NCBI RefSeq assembly: GCF_963678635.1
Contig: NC_087067.1
Location: forward strand, 21,326,596-21,390,595
DNA length: 64,000 bases
Direction: 5' to 3'
Source of the DNA: Symsagittifera roscoffensis
Taxonomy: Eukaryota; Xenacoelomorpha; Acoela; Convolutidae
Shown here in pieces: positions 47,301-57,198 of this stretch. Position numbers and translations under genes: made by a program. Positions within the stretch are counted from its first letter, which is position 1, and the number at the start of each line of letters is the position of its first letter. The notes under the pieces were generated by a model. It was given only the letters and a program-made list of their open reading frames with translations. It had not been told where the DNA came from and did not search any database.

Positions 47301-48863
47301 ATAAGAAGCTATTGCAAGCCTGCGTGCTCGCTTTAATCGCTCAAATTTGAACGAAAAATCAAAAAAAAAATCAATATTTTTTCTCAACGCTGTTTTTTTT
47401 GGGTTAAAATTTCTTAATGTCGTTTGAATCTCGAATGAAAGAACCTTATTATGAAAATTCACACAACACTCTTCTATGATAATTTGTGGTAGCTGATCTT
47501 GGAAAATAAAAGAAAAAAAAAGAAAAAAATTAGAAAAACAAAGTTCCTCCCAATTGTTCAAATGGTCGAAACACTTAGGCCTGGAAAAAAAGTACTTGAG
47601 GTGAAAATCTTGAGCATATTTTGCGGACATTGAAACAGTGAACAATACCTTAGAACAAAAAAACAAAGAAACTGAAATATGAAATAATTACGATTGACTG
47701 CTCAATCTGGATTTTCAATTTTGTAAATCAACTTTTACGAATCTTAGGTATTTGAGAATAAGCCGGTGTTTCGGGTTAAAACTATCTTTCGCTGCTCCGA
47801 CAGTCGAAAAAATTGATGGAATATTTGATCTCGATCGGCTTCTTTTCTCCAGTCAAATTTACCTAGGATTTTTTCACTTAACTTTTTACTTAGTGTAAAT
47901 GGTTTGCTGCCCAAAATCAAAATCAAAAAATTTTTGTAAAGTTGTTCAGTTTTCCTTTCAGACTATTTGGACGAATCTATTTCAGAATGAGCTACGGAAC
48001 TCGCGATATATTTTTTCTTATTAAAGCGTAAGTGGCGAATTAAATTAACCGAATGTGTAGAAATGAGACACAAACTCAAACAAGACTGCTCGTATCAGGG
48101 CGAAGCCCTGAATGTTCCGACTGCCTTTTAAGGTTTATGGAGCAGCAGTAATAACATAAAAAATTAAATGAAATAAAATAAAATGAAAATTTTTTTTTCG
48201 AAAATTTGAAATTTTCTAATGAAAATCATCCCCCCACACGCCATATAAAGTACAAAAAGATAGATTTCGTTCCTTGTGACAAATCAATTATGGCAAATAA
48301 GCTTCGTTCTACCAATTTGGAACGATTTATAAGACGGATTAAATCTCCGCTTACGCGTTAATAGCGCGAATTATATCGCGCGTTAATTGTCCCAAATTGG
48401 TCAAAATGGCCATAATGGCAATCTTTAAACCCTCATAACTTTGCGAAAAATGATCACAGGTGAAATATCTTTTCAAATTTAAGTTCGTGACAACAATGGC
48501 TTTCGAATGATATAAAAAAATTCCGTCAAAAATAGCTAGTTAAAAAGTCGAAATTTGTCTGAAGAAAAAAAAACCCACCCCGAGCACAAATATTCCGTTA
48601 CTTTCGTATCGAAAGTCGGAACAATCACTGTGTTTTTAAACAACGTATTGCGGCTAAAATTTGAAAAAAAAATCATTTATTCAACCAAAACATTTCCATC
48701 GACTTCAAAGGCAGTCTGAAGTGGTATTGATAATGCAGGAACAAATTTCAAAAATTATTTCACTCACCGTTTCATCAGTATAATCGCAAACAAATATTAC
48801 TCTTAACAGAATAAAGGTTGTAGCAAGAAGTAGAATTAACAAAGTTTTCAAGTAGCGTTTCAT
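32385..48863 (-). CDS. CSGALNACT-like chondroitin glycosyltransferase (GT7), three exons
   Basis: Exons on the minus strand: 48863-48768, 42330-41857 and 32969-32385, GT-AG, all joined in phase 0, 384 residues. Residues 5-26 are a type II signal anchor. Exon 2 holds the start of the catalytic domain (AFVAIAPYHEIKSRLWNF is like the IIVPLAKRVDKFRQF of vertebrate CSGALNACT). Exon 3 holds the Ser-Arg-Gly (199-201), DID (225-227, the DxD metal site), GFWRRFG, GGF, WGSED (319-323) and HKWH (347-350). Known role of the family: adding GalNAc (or GlcA/GalNAc) to chondroitin chains in the Golgi. It is shorter than vertebrate CSGALNACT (about 530), mainly in the stem, so a stem exon may be missed. Exon 1 is the least certain. 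Intron 2 is 8.9 kb and intron 1 6.4 kb, both packed with repeats. Confidence 0.88.
33071..34330. repeat. Duplicated block B, copy B2
   Basis: Copy of 29219-30542 lying just upstream (minus sense) of the last GalNAc-transferase exon, inside intron 2. Includes a GTCGCGCC minisatellite (33110-33660). Confidence 0.88.
34331..34990. repeat. Partial A (a3) and partial B (B3) copies
   Basis: 34331-34490 matches the first 170 bp of block A. 34513-34990 matches the last 450 bp of block B (AATAGTAATATACATTGGAT, CTATGTTATCTATAACAATC). More diverged than the other copies, so an older duplication. Confidence 0.8.
34991..36440. other. Intronic AT-rich sequence
   Basis: Inside intron 2 of the GalNAc-transferase-like gene. 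T-rich open stretches (for example 35400-35582) are low complexity. No gene or element end recognised. Confidence 0.45.
36443..37370. repeat. Tandem duplication, 468-bp period
   Basis: 36443-36890 and 36911-37370 are nearly identical (ATTCCGAATGAAATTCAAC, GCTGGTTAACGAAT, TTGTTGCAATAGGTGTACAA). A diverged third relative lies at about 38500-38960. Confidence 0.9.
37371..41856. other. Intronic sequence without supported gene
   Basis: Intron 2 of the GalNAc-transferase-like gene. Contains the diverged 468-bp repeat relative, a segment near 39785-39890 related to the end of block A (AAACGCTATTTCTGGC, TTGCCTGC), and short TACAGTTGACCA repeats near 40815-40855. A 104-codon minus frame at 39939-39625 overlaps the A-related repeat and is not credited as a gene. 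Confidence 0.5.
42797..43319 (+). mobile_element. Unnamed non-autonomous element, copy 1, ends defined by an empty site
   Basis: Begins GTTCCGACTTTCGGTACGAA and ends GATACGAGCAGTCTTG. The paralogous empty site near 44909 reads TTGCTTA-TTTTAAG where this copy reads TTGCTTATT-[element]-TTTTAAG, so a TT duplication is implied. There are no terminal inverted repeats. Each end instead carries a short hairpin (ACTTTCGGTACGAAAGT at one, AGGGCTTCGCCCT near the other). Confidence 0.85.
44129..44465 (-). pseudogene. Degenerate duplicate of GalNAc-transferase exon 2
   Basis: The minus frame 44446-44204 parallels the first half of exon 2 (MSQNADCNTNDSS against MSQKAYCNTINSS, then TKID-TTTESIK-N-NYKILS) and keeps the upstream acceptor. 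Indels after the NYKILS position destroy the frame, and the catalytic half and donor are lost. It lies in intron 1 of the intact gene. Confidence 0.85.
45333..45600. repeat. GTCGAA/GTCGCG degenerate tandem repeat
   Basis: Units such as GGGTCGAATCATGAGTCGAAC and ATGGGTCGCGCAAA, about 20-30 bp. Related in core motif (GTCG) to the arrays at 29, 33, 51 and 53 kb. Confidence 0.75.
46075..46640 (+). repeat. Dispersed repeat, copy 2 (partner at 15.3 kb)
   Basis: Homologous to 15310-15850, same orientation. The 82-codon plus frame inside is only the repeat. Possibly a solo LTR. Confidence 0.6.
46689..47025 (-). mobile_element. Unnamed 0.5-kb element, diverged copy
   Basis: Contains the CTCGTCATATAAAGTACAAA, CAATTTGGATTAATTTCTAAG and CTCCGCTTACGC stretches of the family on the minus strand. 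The most diverged copy, truncated at its GTTCC end. Confidence 0.65.
47026..48080. other. Intronic sequence with two uncertain minus-strand open stretches
   Basis: Inside intron 1 of the GalNAc-transferase-like gene. 47926-47744 (minus) and about 47530-47265 (minus) have moderately protein-like composition and AG acceptors (GATTTTGGGCAG and TTTTCCAAG) at their starts, so they could be stem exons or alternative exons. Both run into stops and I recognise no family. Confidence 0.25.
48081..48622 (-). mobile_element. Unnamed 0.5-kb element, copy 2
   Basis: Full-length minus-strand copy: GTTCCGACTTTCGATACGAA at 48622 to GCAGTCTTG at 48081. It lies 145 bp inside intron 1 of the GalNAc-transferase-like gene. 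Confidence 0.85.
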
Positions 48864-48945
48864 GATAAATTGTTGTTTCTTCCGGATTGGGTTTGCAATG
48901 CAAATCAGTATCCATTAGTTATTTTTCAGTAATTTCCATTCTGCG

Positions 48946-49968
48946 TCAAACTCTGTTAAGTGTCTCTTTAATTTGATCCGAAAATGAATCAGAGATAAAT
49001 ATCATACCACTAGATTCTTCTTTTTTTTGGCTTTTTATTCTGATCATTGCAAAATCAGTGAAAACCCTGAAAACACTGAGTTTGGCTAAGTGCACAAAAC
49101 TGTGCAATCGCGAGAAGCGTATAATTATATGACAAAGCTTAATCGAAAATGAAAAAAAAAATACAAAAAAGGGTACCATAACGCTGAAGCGATGATAATT
49201 AGTTCAAGTGACTAAATGATTCAGCACCGTGGTATTAAATCATGTTTCAATCTATGAATATAGATGGCCCATATTTGCCTATGTTCGAACTACGTTACAG
49301 ATCTGAAATTTTGAACACCATTTAAAGATTCTAGGCACTTCTACCAACCCTGTACCCCAGATTTAAGTAGTTTTAACGATTTAACCCTTGACTTTACGAA
49401 GTCAAAAATTCAACAAATAATCATTTTGACATTGAACATTGAGGAACATGAAGATTGGACTTGGTGAACAAAAATTGAAGAAAAAAAAAGTTGGGTGAAA
49501 CATTACATGAACCAAATACTGGGAAGTACTAGTTTGCATTGAGACGTTAATCCGGGTTTGGTTTCGACAGGATTTCAAAATGTCAAGCTGTGTTGTTTTC
49601 TCATTTATTAAATTTGAATTGTACAAATGGGTAATCAATCCTGCTTGCTTAGAAAGTTTGTCAAGTTTGGTAAATGAATCATCATCCTCTTAATTTCTAA
49701 CTGTTCTTGCTGATTTGTTATAAAAGTTTGGATCACCGAATCATTATAATATTTTTTCCATTAATTTCTGATGAAAGTTTCAAGCAGCCAGTAGAAAAGT
49801 AACAAATAGCGAAGAAAATGGAAGAACAAATGAAGCAAAAACCTTGTCTTTGAAATTATTACGAAGTTCATGTGAATCGCTACTGTCACTTAAAAGCGGA
49901 AAATATATATTTACCAATTGCAAAATAAAGCTTGCGATTAAAAGACTGAATGGACTCTTACGCGCCAT
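48946..49968 (-). CDS. Possible exons of an unrecognised gene upstream of the GalNAc-transferase
   Basis: Three minus-strand open stretches. 49968-49915 encodes MARKSPFSLLIASFILQL, which looks like a signal sequence or anchor, and ends at a GTAAAT donor. About 49655-49509 (…LKSCRNQTRINVSMQ…) has an N-glycosylation sequon. About 49060-48946 follows a GTGTTTTCAG acceptor and ends …IKETLNRV-stop. If real, the last stop is only 83 bp from the next gene's ATG, an operon-like spacing. The phases of the three pieces do not all agree and I recognise no family, so this is a weak model. Confidence 0.25.
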
Positions 49969-50270
49969 CCGATGAAAACATTAAAAAAAACTTGAGAGGC
50001 AGTGTGTGAGTCAATTCATATTTTTAAAAACGCTTTGATTTCTTTTATGCATGGATATACTCGAACAAAAAGTTGTACGAGCTCTATTGGGCTAGCCAGT
50101 GTTTGGCATGAAAAACTCGAAAACAAGATGCGTTGATATTAAAATACTTTTTTGAAACTACTAGAAACGATTTTTTTCCGACAAAAAACTATGTGGAAAA
50201 TAAAATGGGCGAGAGGCGACTGTAGAATTTGAACAAAAAATTTGAGCTTATTAATTGTCTTTGTCTAATT

Positions 50271-50770
50271 GTTTCGACTTTCGATACGAAAGTAACGGAA
50301 TATTTGTGCTCCGGGTGTTTTTTTTTCTTCAGACAAATTTCGACTTTTAAACTAGCTATTTTTGACGGGATTTTTTTAATATCATTCAAAAGGTATTGTT
50401 GTCCTGAGCTTAAATTTGAAAAAATGTTTTACTTGTGATCATTTTTCGTATAGTTATGGGATTTTAAAGATTGCCATTTTGGCCAATTTGGGACAATTAA
50501 CGCCCGATATATTTCGCGCTATTAACGCGTAAGCGGAGATTTGATCCGTCTGAGAATTCGTTCCAGTTTGGTTGAAAGAAGCTTATTTGCCATAATTGAT
50601 TTGTTGCAATGAGCGAAATCTATTCTTTTGTACTTTATATGGCGTGTGGGGTGATGATTTCATACAAAAATTTGAATTTTAAGAATTTTTTTTTCGTTTT
50701 ATTTTTATTACATTTTTTTGTTACTTTTGCTCCATAAACCTTAAAAGGCAGTCTGATACGAGCAGTCTTG
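50271..50770 (+). mobile_element. Unnamed 0.5-kb element, copy 3
   Basis: GTTTCGACTTTCGATACGAA at 50271 to GCAGTCTTG at 50770. It lacks the AGGGCTTCGCCCT hairpin through a small deletion near the right end. Confidence 0.82.
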
Positions 50771-51283
50771 TATTACTCCTTTTTTGATTGTGATTTCTTA
50801 TTTTTGAAAAAAATAATACCCTCAGCTCAAAAATTTTAATTAATTTCACCTACGACAACTTTTCGTGAAGCTATGGGGGTTCGACGACTATCAGTTTGAT
50901 CAATTTGGGTTAATCAATGAGCTTGAATTATTCATATTTCTATTAACGCAGTGAAATATTTGGCTCAGAAGTTGTTCCAAGCGCAATTGAGCCATGAAAA
51001 AAACATTGCTTTTTAAATATAGCTAGAAAAGACGCCCAATCATCATTTTGCTGGGGGAATTTTGCCGGCCCAATTATCATTATGCCGGGGGAAAAATTTA
51101 AGAAAAATGAAATTTTTATATTTCGAATTTTTTTTGCCAAAAGCTTCCTTAGAAACGAGAAACGTTTAAAAGCAGTAGAAACACTGGGTGCTTTGTCCTG
51201 CCATCATCAGAGCATTCTTGCTTTCTCTGGAAACTAACTTTCAACATTGAAAGAATCTGCATCTTGCCTACCGAGTTGAGGTC

Positions 51284-51735
51284 CGCGACTATTTTTTCGA
51301 CCGTCGCGACTAATTAATTTTTCGACGACCGCGACTATTTTTTCGACCACCGTGACTAATTTTTTGACCGCAGCGACTAATTTTTTGACCACCGCGACTA
51401 ATTTTCGACCGCTGCGACTGATTTTTTCGGCTATACCGCGACAAATATTTCGACCATGCCGCAACTATTTTTTTGACCGTCGCGACTAATTTTCGACCAC
51501 CGCGGCTAATTTTTCGACCACCGTGACTAATTTTTCGACCGCAGCGACTAATTTTTCGGCCACCGCGACTCATTTTCGACCGCCGCGACTGATTTTTTCG
51601 ACTATACCGCGACTAACTTTTCGACCACCGCGACTAATTTTCGACCACCGCGACTAATTTTTCGACCACCGCGACTAATTTTCCTTCGGTCGCGCCGGTC
51701 GCGGTTCCACATTCCTTCAGTCGCGCCGGTCGCGG
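51284..51735. repeat. CGACCACCGCGACTAATTTTT minisatellite
   Basis: About twenty degenerate 20-23-bp units. The Lys/Gly/Arg-rich minus-strand frames across this stretch are translations of the repeat and are not proteins. Confidence 0.92.
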
Positions 51736-52018
51736 ACACTTTGCCTCGGTTCGCAAAATCTGGAAATACCAAAATTTTGTCGCGATTCTCTGAACATAAA
51801 ACCACAACCTCGACCCGGGTAACTAACAGTAAAACGATTCATTCCTCTGACATTATACTGTCTTTATGCTTTTATCGACATAGTACGTTAAAAAAGATTA
51901 ACCATGATCTCTTTCAGACTCTTAGTACTTGAACAAAAGTTAGAAAATTTGGGATACGTTAGTGTGACACCTCCTCTAGTGGTGTAGTCCTTTGCGGAGG
52001 GGTTCGCAGTAATCGGAT

Positions 52019-52250
52019 CTACCCCGGTGTATCCTGGGGATTAGCTCTTAGCTTTTGTGCTGTCGGGCAGGTATTTGTACTTCCTATTACCTGCGCGATG
52101 TATTGGATCACGTGCTTCCAATATGTCATCGACGGTTCATCAAACGAGACCATTTCTGCAAACGTCACATGCCGCATTGCCCAGTGCTCAAAGACGTAAG
52201 TGCGAACCTTGGGGAGCCTTGCTTCGGCAAACGCAAGCCTTGGGGGTCAC
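52019..52250 (-). CDS. GC-richer open stub next to the assembly gap, unrecognised
   Basis: From the gap edge the minus strand stays open for about 76 codons to a TAG at 52021-52019. Composition is clearly less AT-rich than its surroundings. A CAG-GTAATAGG possible donor lies near 52091. Peptide pieces such as VTFAEMVSFDEPSMTYWKHV look globular, but I cannot name a family. Could be an exon of a gene largely hidden in the gap, or a foreign or misassembled piece. Confidence 0.3.
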
Positions 52251-52251
52251 T

Positions 52252-52451
52252 NNNNNNNNNNNNNNNNNNNNNNNNNNNNNNNNNNNNNNNNNNNNNNNNN
52301 NNNNNNNNNNNNNNNNNNNNNNNNNNNNNNNNNNNNNNNNNNNNNNNNNNNNNNNNNNNNNNNNNNNNNNNNNNNNNNNNNNNNNNNNNNNNNNNNNNNN
52401 NNNNNNNNNNNNNNNNNNNNNNNNNNNNNNNNNNNNNNNNNNNNNNNNNNN
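52252..52451. other. Assembly gap of 200 N
   Basis: Exactly 200 ambiguous bases, probably a placeholder of arbitrary size. Frames drawn through it are meaningless, and the order or orientation of the flanks may be unreliable. Confidence 0.98.
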
Positions 52452-53084
52452 TCATATTCGGTCTATCTATTTTATTCGCAATTCTTGATTTATATTTTTT
52501 GATCAATATGACTATTTTATCGCAGTTTTTTTGAAAATATTTCAATTATGATATAATTATGTTTTCTTTTACCTTTCTTTTATTTTCTAAATTATTTTGG
52601 TTTTCACTTGTCTTGAGTAGGAATCTGTTTACTTTGCTTGGAAGTTTTTTTCTCTAAAATGTCAAATTTCGGACTATAGATGTTCTCCTTACTTTTTTAA
52701 AATGGATAATTCTCGAAAACAAAAAAAATGCAAACATCAAATTTTATTTATTTAAGCAATTTCATTTTTTATTGAAAATCGTTTTGTAGTTTATAAATTT
52801 ACAAAATTTGATTTTGTAATAACTATCTTTTATAATTTATATTTGATTATAAAAGTTTTATAAATTCGTTGTAGTCCATGCTGAGTAAGTGTAGTATTCC
52901 CTGTTCAAAATACTGATTTTGTCCATGTTGGCTTTTTCAAAGGTGGTTTTTGTGTCGCTTCCTGCCATGCACTATGTATGGTTAATACGTTTTGCTGTGA
53001 TCTGCCGGCTGCACTAAATGATATGGCTCCAATGTACTCAGATCCTAAATCATAAAATCCCAGTTGTGTAATCTGGGTCCATCA

Positions 53085-53215
53085 AGGGTGCCTGAGTCGA
53101 GGTGCTCATAAAATGTTTGACCGTTGTGACAGAAAAGCGATTTGTTTTATGACCGTCTCGACTATAACTCGGTTTGCTTCGACCGTCTCGACCAGAAAAA
53201 CGTGCTCAGTTTTGC
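53085..53215. repeat. Short GACCGTCTCGACC repeat
   Basis: A few units of TTGACCGTTGTGAC / ATGACCGTCTCGAC / TCGACCGTCTCGACC, another degenerate relative of the GTCG-core arrays. Confidence 0.6.
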
Positions 53216-53409
53216 TCAACCCAAGCGATATATGTTTCAACTATTCCGAGCAAATTCGAGAAAGTTTCGATAGAAAATAAAAAAAAATTAAATTTTTTAC
53301 TAATACTAAACTCAAGATGAGTTTATATCAGAATGAATCTATCAAAATTATTTCTAATTTAAATGCTTTGTAGAAATAAATTGTTTTTTAATCATTACGA
53401 GACCAAACT

Positions 53410-53750
53410 GTGCATTTTGTGCATTGTAAGCGGAATCCGCAACAGGCCAAAATCAGATTTGTCGCGGAATCCGCAAAAACGCAACTTTTATTTGATTTTT
53501 TTGCTCTTATGGATTCCACAAACAAATACCTAAAACACTGTACCGCTCAAAATTTCTTCAAAAATAGGCAAATTTTCGGAATCCTCAACCATATTTGCTG
53601 CAGATTCCAGAACAGTTTGGGGAATCTAAAAACGTATAAAAAAACATGTGCATATTTAAACTGAGTTGTTTCGGAATCCGCAACTGTAAGCGGATTCCGC
53701 AAATTGTAAGTGGAATCCGTTTTTTGTTTGCGGATTCCGTTCACATATAT
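53410..53750. repeat. Cluster 1 of the palindromic GCGGAATCCGC motif
   Basis: At least eight occurrences or one- to two-base variants of GCGGAATCCGC / CGGATTCCG, spaced 10-60 bp, in both orientations since the motif is self-complementary. Interspersed, not strictly tandem. Confidence 0.8.
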
Positions 53751-53989
53751 GTATATATGTAGTATAGCGTTTTAAAATATTTACTTTATTTACTAGGTGG
53801 TCACCACAATTTTAGAAAAAAAATAAGACATTTAGAACCGTAAAATTGTTTATTAAGTGAGAGTTAGCTGTTCAGAAAGTTATAGCATCATATATTCAGA
53901 CAAAAAAATTGCCCTCATGATTTGATTTCACTTTCGATTCATCTCAAATACTGCTTTCATGAAATCAATAGAATCGAAACTTACTAGAT

Positions 53990-54260
53990 CAGTATTTCGG
54001 ATTGATAGAACCCCAAATACTGAGCAGTATCTAGGATTGATGCAATCCCAAATACTGACCTAACTCGGCGATATGCTCTGCGGTGTTTTTCCAAAACACA
54101 ATTTATTCGGTGTTGCGTTTATTCGGTGTAGTGTTTCCAAAACCAGTATCTTGGATTGGTGCAACCCCAAAGACTGACCTAATTTGGCAATATGCTGTGC
54201 GTTGTGTTTCCGAATACTCTTAACCCAATGAATCCAAATTTGAACTTGTTGGGTGTTGTG
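53990..54260. repeat. Imperfect tandem repeat (CAAATACTGACCTAA units)
   Basis: Two to three imperfect copies containing GGATTG-TGCAA-CCCAAA-ACTGACCTAA, TTGGCAATATGCT and a TTTCCAAAAC segment. Confidence 0.65.
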
Positions 54261-54294
54261 TTTGCAAAATAGTAAAAGCTGACATTCACCGTTT

Positions 54295-54690
54295 TAGTTT
54301 AAAAAAGTTTTGGGTTTTGTTCGTGGATTCCGCTGACAATTGTTAATTCTTTGCTTTTAAATTCCCCGTCGCTATTATAAGAGTTCTAGCTCTAGCTTTT
54401 AAATGTTGTTATGCAAATTCAGTAATGAACAAAACTCGGAATCCACTTGCAGTTCATGAATCCGCTCACTTTTGCAGATTCCGTATACAAGTTTTGCGGA
54501 TTCCCTTTACATTTGCAGACTCTATTTACATTTATAGTTGCGGAATCCAGAACAGCTAGCTTAATTGGCTTGTTGAGAAATCCACCACACAACAAATGTG
54601 CCCACAAAACTTACGTTACAGATTTTTGCAGGCGGAATCCACGGAATTTGGTATTTGTTAATCCACTTACATTATGGAATTTCTTTTCGG
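54295..54690. repeat. Cluster 2 of the GGAATCC/GGATTCC motif
   Basis: Around ten variants (GTGGATTCCGC, CGGAATCCAC, GCGGATTCCC, GCGGAATCCAG, GCGGAATCCAC) in 400 bp. Same motif as the cluster at 53.4-53.75 kb. Confidence 0.78.
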
Positions 54691-56018
54691 CTTGCCAATT
54701 TTATGAGGTTTGCGCGAAAATGATGTAACGATTCTTTTTTTTTGTTTTCTGCGTATCGGAATATGTCTCTTGAAAGCTTTTACCTTTATTCGATTAATTT
54801 GTTTTCAAATTTCTTCAAAGCTTCTTAGTTGTGGCTGATTGTAGTTTTTTTTATTTGTATCTAACCTTCGATCCCAAAACTTAAGAATATGTAGCGTGTC
54901 ACCTCCGCGTCAGCTTCATTCCAAATGAATGAGTTGTATAGGACGCTTTTATCCCGCCTCTATCACCTTGTTCTCACAGTGCTCTCTTTTTTTTGGTTTT
55001 TGTAAATCACACTTTTTGTATATTAAATTTCTGCTTTGTTATCTCTCTAGTGATCTCTACATCCCAAACTGGTTCAGCTGGCGGTAGAAAAGCAATTTGT
55101 CTCGTAACAGATTCCTGACTTCTATTCTGTCTTTGTCGAAGACATCAACTTCTGCTGGGGCTATCCATTTTGACCCTTCGAATTAGGATTCGGGGTAGGC
55201 ACGATGCCAGACTGCTGCACTAGTTAGCGGCTATTGTAAGCTGTTGGCTGCTCCCTGTCATACAGTAAGGTATGATAAATTATATAAAGTCTGAATCCGA
55301 AACGATGGGTATATATTTCTAAAACCAATCAAGAAACAACATATTTGGCAAAATATATTATTTTACTTTGCGCCACACGCTTTTATGTACCATTCCGGTA
55401 CCATTTCATTCTGGCCTTCTGACCATCAATGAATGAGCATAAGTCTATCTTAATAAACAATACATAAATTCTTATATGTTTATTCATAAATTCATAAATT
55501 AAGACAAAAACGTTGAGTATTCAGACTAAAATTCTAGAAAAAAACTACACACAAAAAGAAAGTTGATTTAATTGAAACGCGGAAATTGAATTCAGCGTCG
55601 TCAAATTTTATGGAGATGCAATTTCTTGCCATCAGAAAATTTGCTATCAGATATAATTGTGAACTGATCAAAACCAATTTTGGCATGTTGGAATGATTAC
55701 AAGGATTTTTTTTTGTAATTTTATAATTCTTTTTGTACTATTTTTCAATTAAGTTGCCATTTCCGCAGGGAATTGAAGATACTTCATCTGTTGGAGCGTT
55801 GACGTTTGCTCGAGTTACTTTATAATCTTCGCTAATCAATCAATTATCTAAAATATCGAGACTTTTGGTTACCATTTGTGTTGATCAATAGTCTTTTGGA
55901 ATTGAATAGTAAAAAATTTCGATCACTTAATCCATATTTCATCTAACTGAAAACCAGCCAGCAGACAGTCGAGTTGAAAAGTTGAAGCAACAATCCATCT
56001 TGCTTATAACGTTTAAAA
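54691..56018. other. Intergenic sequence
   Basis: No gene recognised. 54.9-55.3 kb is less AT-rich and starts GTGTCACCTCC, reminiscent of GTGACACCTCC at 51.97 kb. Both could be retroelement boundary sequence, unproven. Confidence 0.35.
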
Positions 56019-57198
56019 ATGGAATTTATCGTCGATGCTCGCACTGCTTTATTTGACGTTCAGGGAAATCGAATCTCATCGAGTGTGTCTCTGTTGGAAC
56101 TGACTAGTATCTTGTTTTTCAGCAACGAGAGCGTCTCGGTCGGAGCAATCCAACTTTGGAGTGACGAGAAACGCAGTCTCTTCTTTGAAAAATTGGCCAT
56201 TGTTTTGTCAGCTCAGTCTCAGCCAACATCTGTTTTCAATTTTGATTTAGCCACCAGAGCATGGGCGCTTACAACTGTGAGTTTTCTGCATTTAGTAAAA
56301 AAAATTGTTTTGTTTGTTTGAAAAAAAAACTCACAAAAACAGAAATTCACAATTCAATTGCAGAAGAATTTTTTTCTTTTCAAAATTGCGTGTTTGCCAA
56401 TGCTTTATCGGGACGTGTGCCTGGGAGTGGACTTTTTAACAAGAAGCAGAAAATACTTTGAGCCACGCGCAGATTTACAGGGCTTCGATTCAACCAAATA
56501 ACAACTCGAAAGGGACCGATTTGGTTTTAGATTACGACAGCCATTTCTGGGCAAGAAATCCTGAAGTTTTTCTTATGCGCAAATATACACTAGTTTTGAA
56601 GGTATGTCAAAAACCCTATACTGCCCAAAACGGTACTTTAGCCTGTTTATTTTCAAAACTTGCATGCAGGGCAGAAAAATATGGTTTTTATAAAATTTTG
56701 GTTAGTGATGTGTGCTCGAGTTTTTCGAGTAGGTGGATTCTCAGAAAATTTTTCGCATCTTTTTTAAACTATATTTGTAGGTCAAACAAGTGGGTTCACA
56801 GTTATTACCCAAAACTCTGTTGAGTAATTTTTTAAAATTTTGTTGTACTGCAGGAAATTTTTTGAAAAAACTAAGACCAAAGGTCTGAGGCGCCGCTCAA
56901 AACCGCTCAAAATTTTCTTGAAAACTGCGACATGTCTAACAATTTTTAAAGCAAGATTTCAGAATATTGACTTAACAAACGCTTAAAGCAATCAGACTTT
57001 GTGGAAAAATCTCTGAAGTGCTCAAATCTTTTTCTGGTAAAGATGCATAAAAACAACAATTTTACCAAAGGAGCGAGTGAAGTTGAGAAAACGGTAACAT
57101 TTGATATGAGAGCACTCGTTGAAAAGGCAGATTGGAGACGTCAATTAAAAGCAAAAAACAATGATAAATTCAACTCCATTATTCAATCTTCCAACTAA
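56019..57198 (+). CDS. Unrecognised small multi-exon gene
   Basis: Exon 1, 56019-56276, starts at an ATG and ends at an ACT-GTGAGT donor (86 codons, phase 0). Exon 2 starts at 56364 after AATTGCAG and runs to an AAG-GTATGT donor at 56601. Exon 3 starts about 56989 (acceptor AAAG) and ends at a TAA at 57196-57198. Exon 2 is not open in one frame: frame one (ACLPMLYRDVCLGVDF…) stops near 56503, while the protein-like continuation (LDYDSHFWARNPEVFLMRK) is in another frame, so there is a one-base disruption, an error or an unseen splice. Composition is protein-like with a Lys/Asn-rich end. No motif or family recognised. Confidence 0.5.

Noticed and set aside
47265-47666. 133-codon minus-strand frame as a gene
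   Set aside because: Largely Phe/Lys-rich AT-driven composition. Only the last part looks protein-like and no family or second exon fits, so it is listed only as uncertain intronic sequence.
51234-51805. Lys/Arg/Gly-rich minus-strand frames
   Set aside because: Translation of the CGACCACCGCGAC minisatellite, with no unique sequence.
52055-52545. Open frames spanning the N gap on both strands
   Set aside because: Continuity across 200 unknown bases is meaningless.
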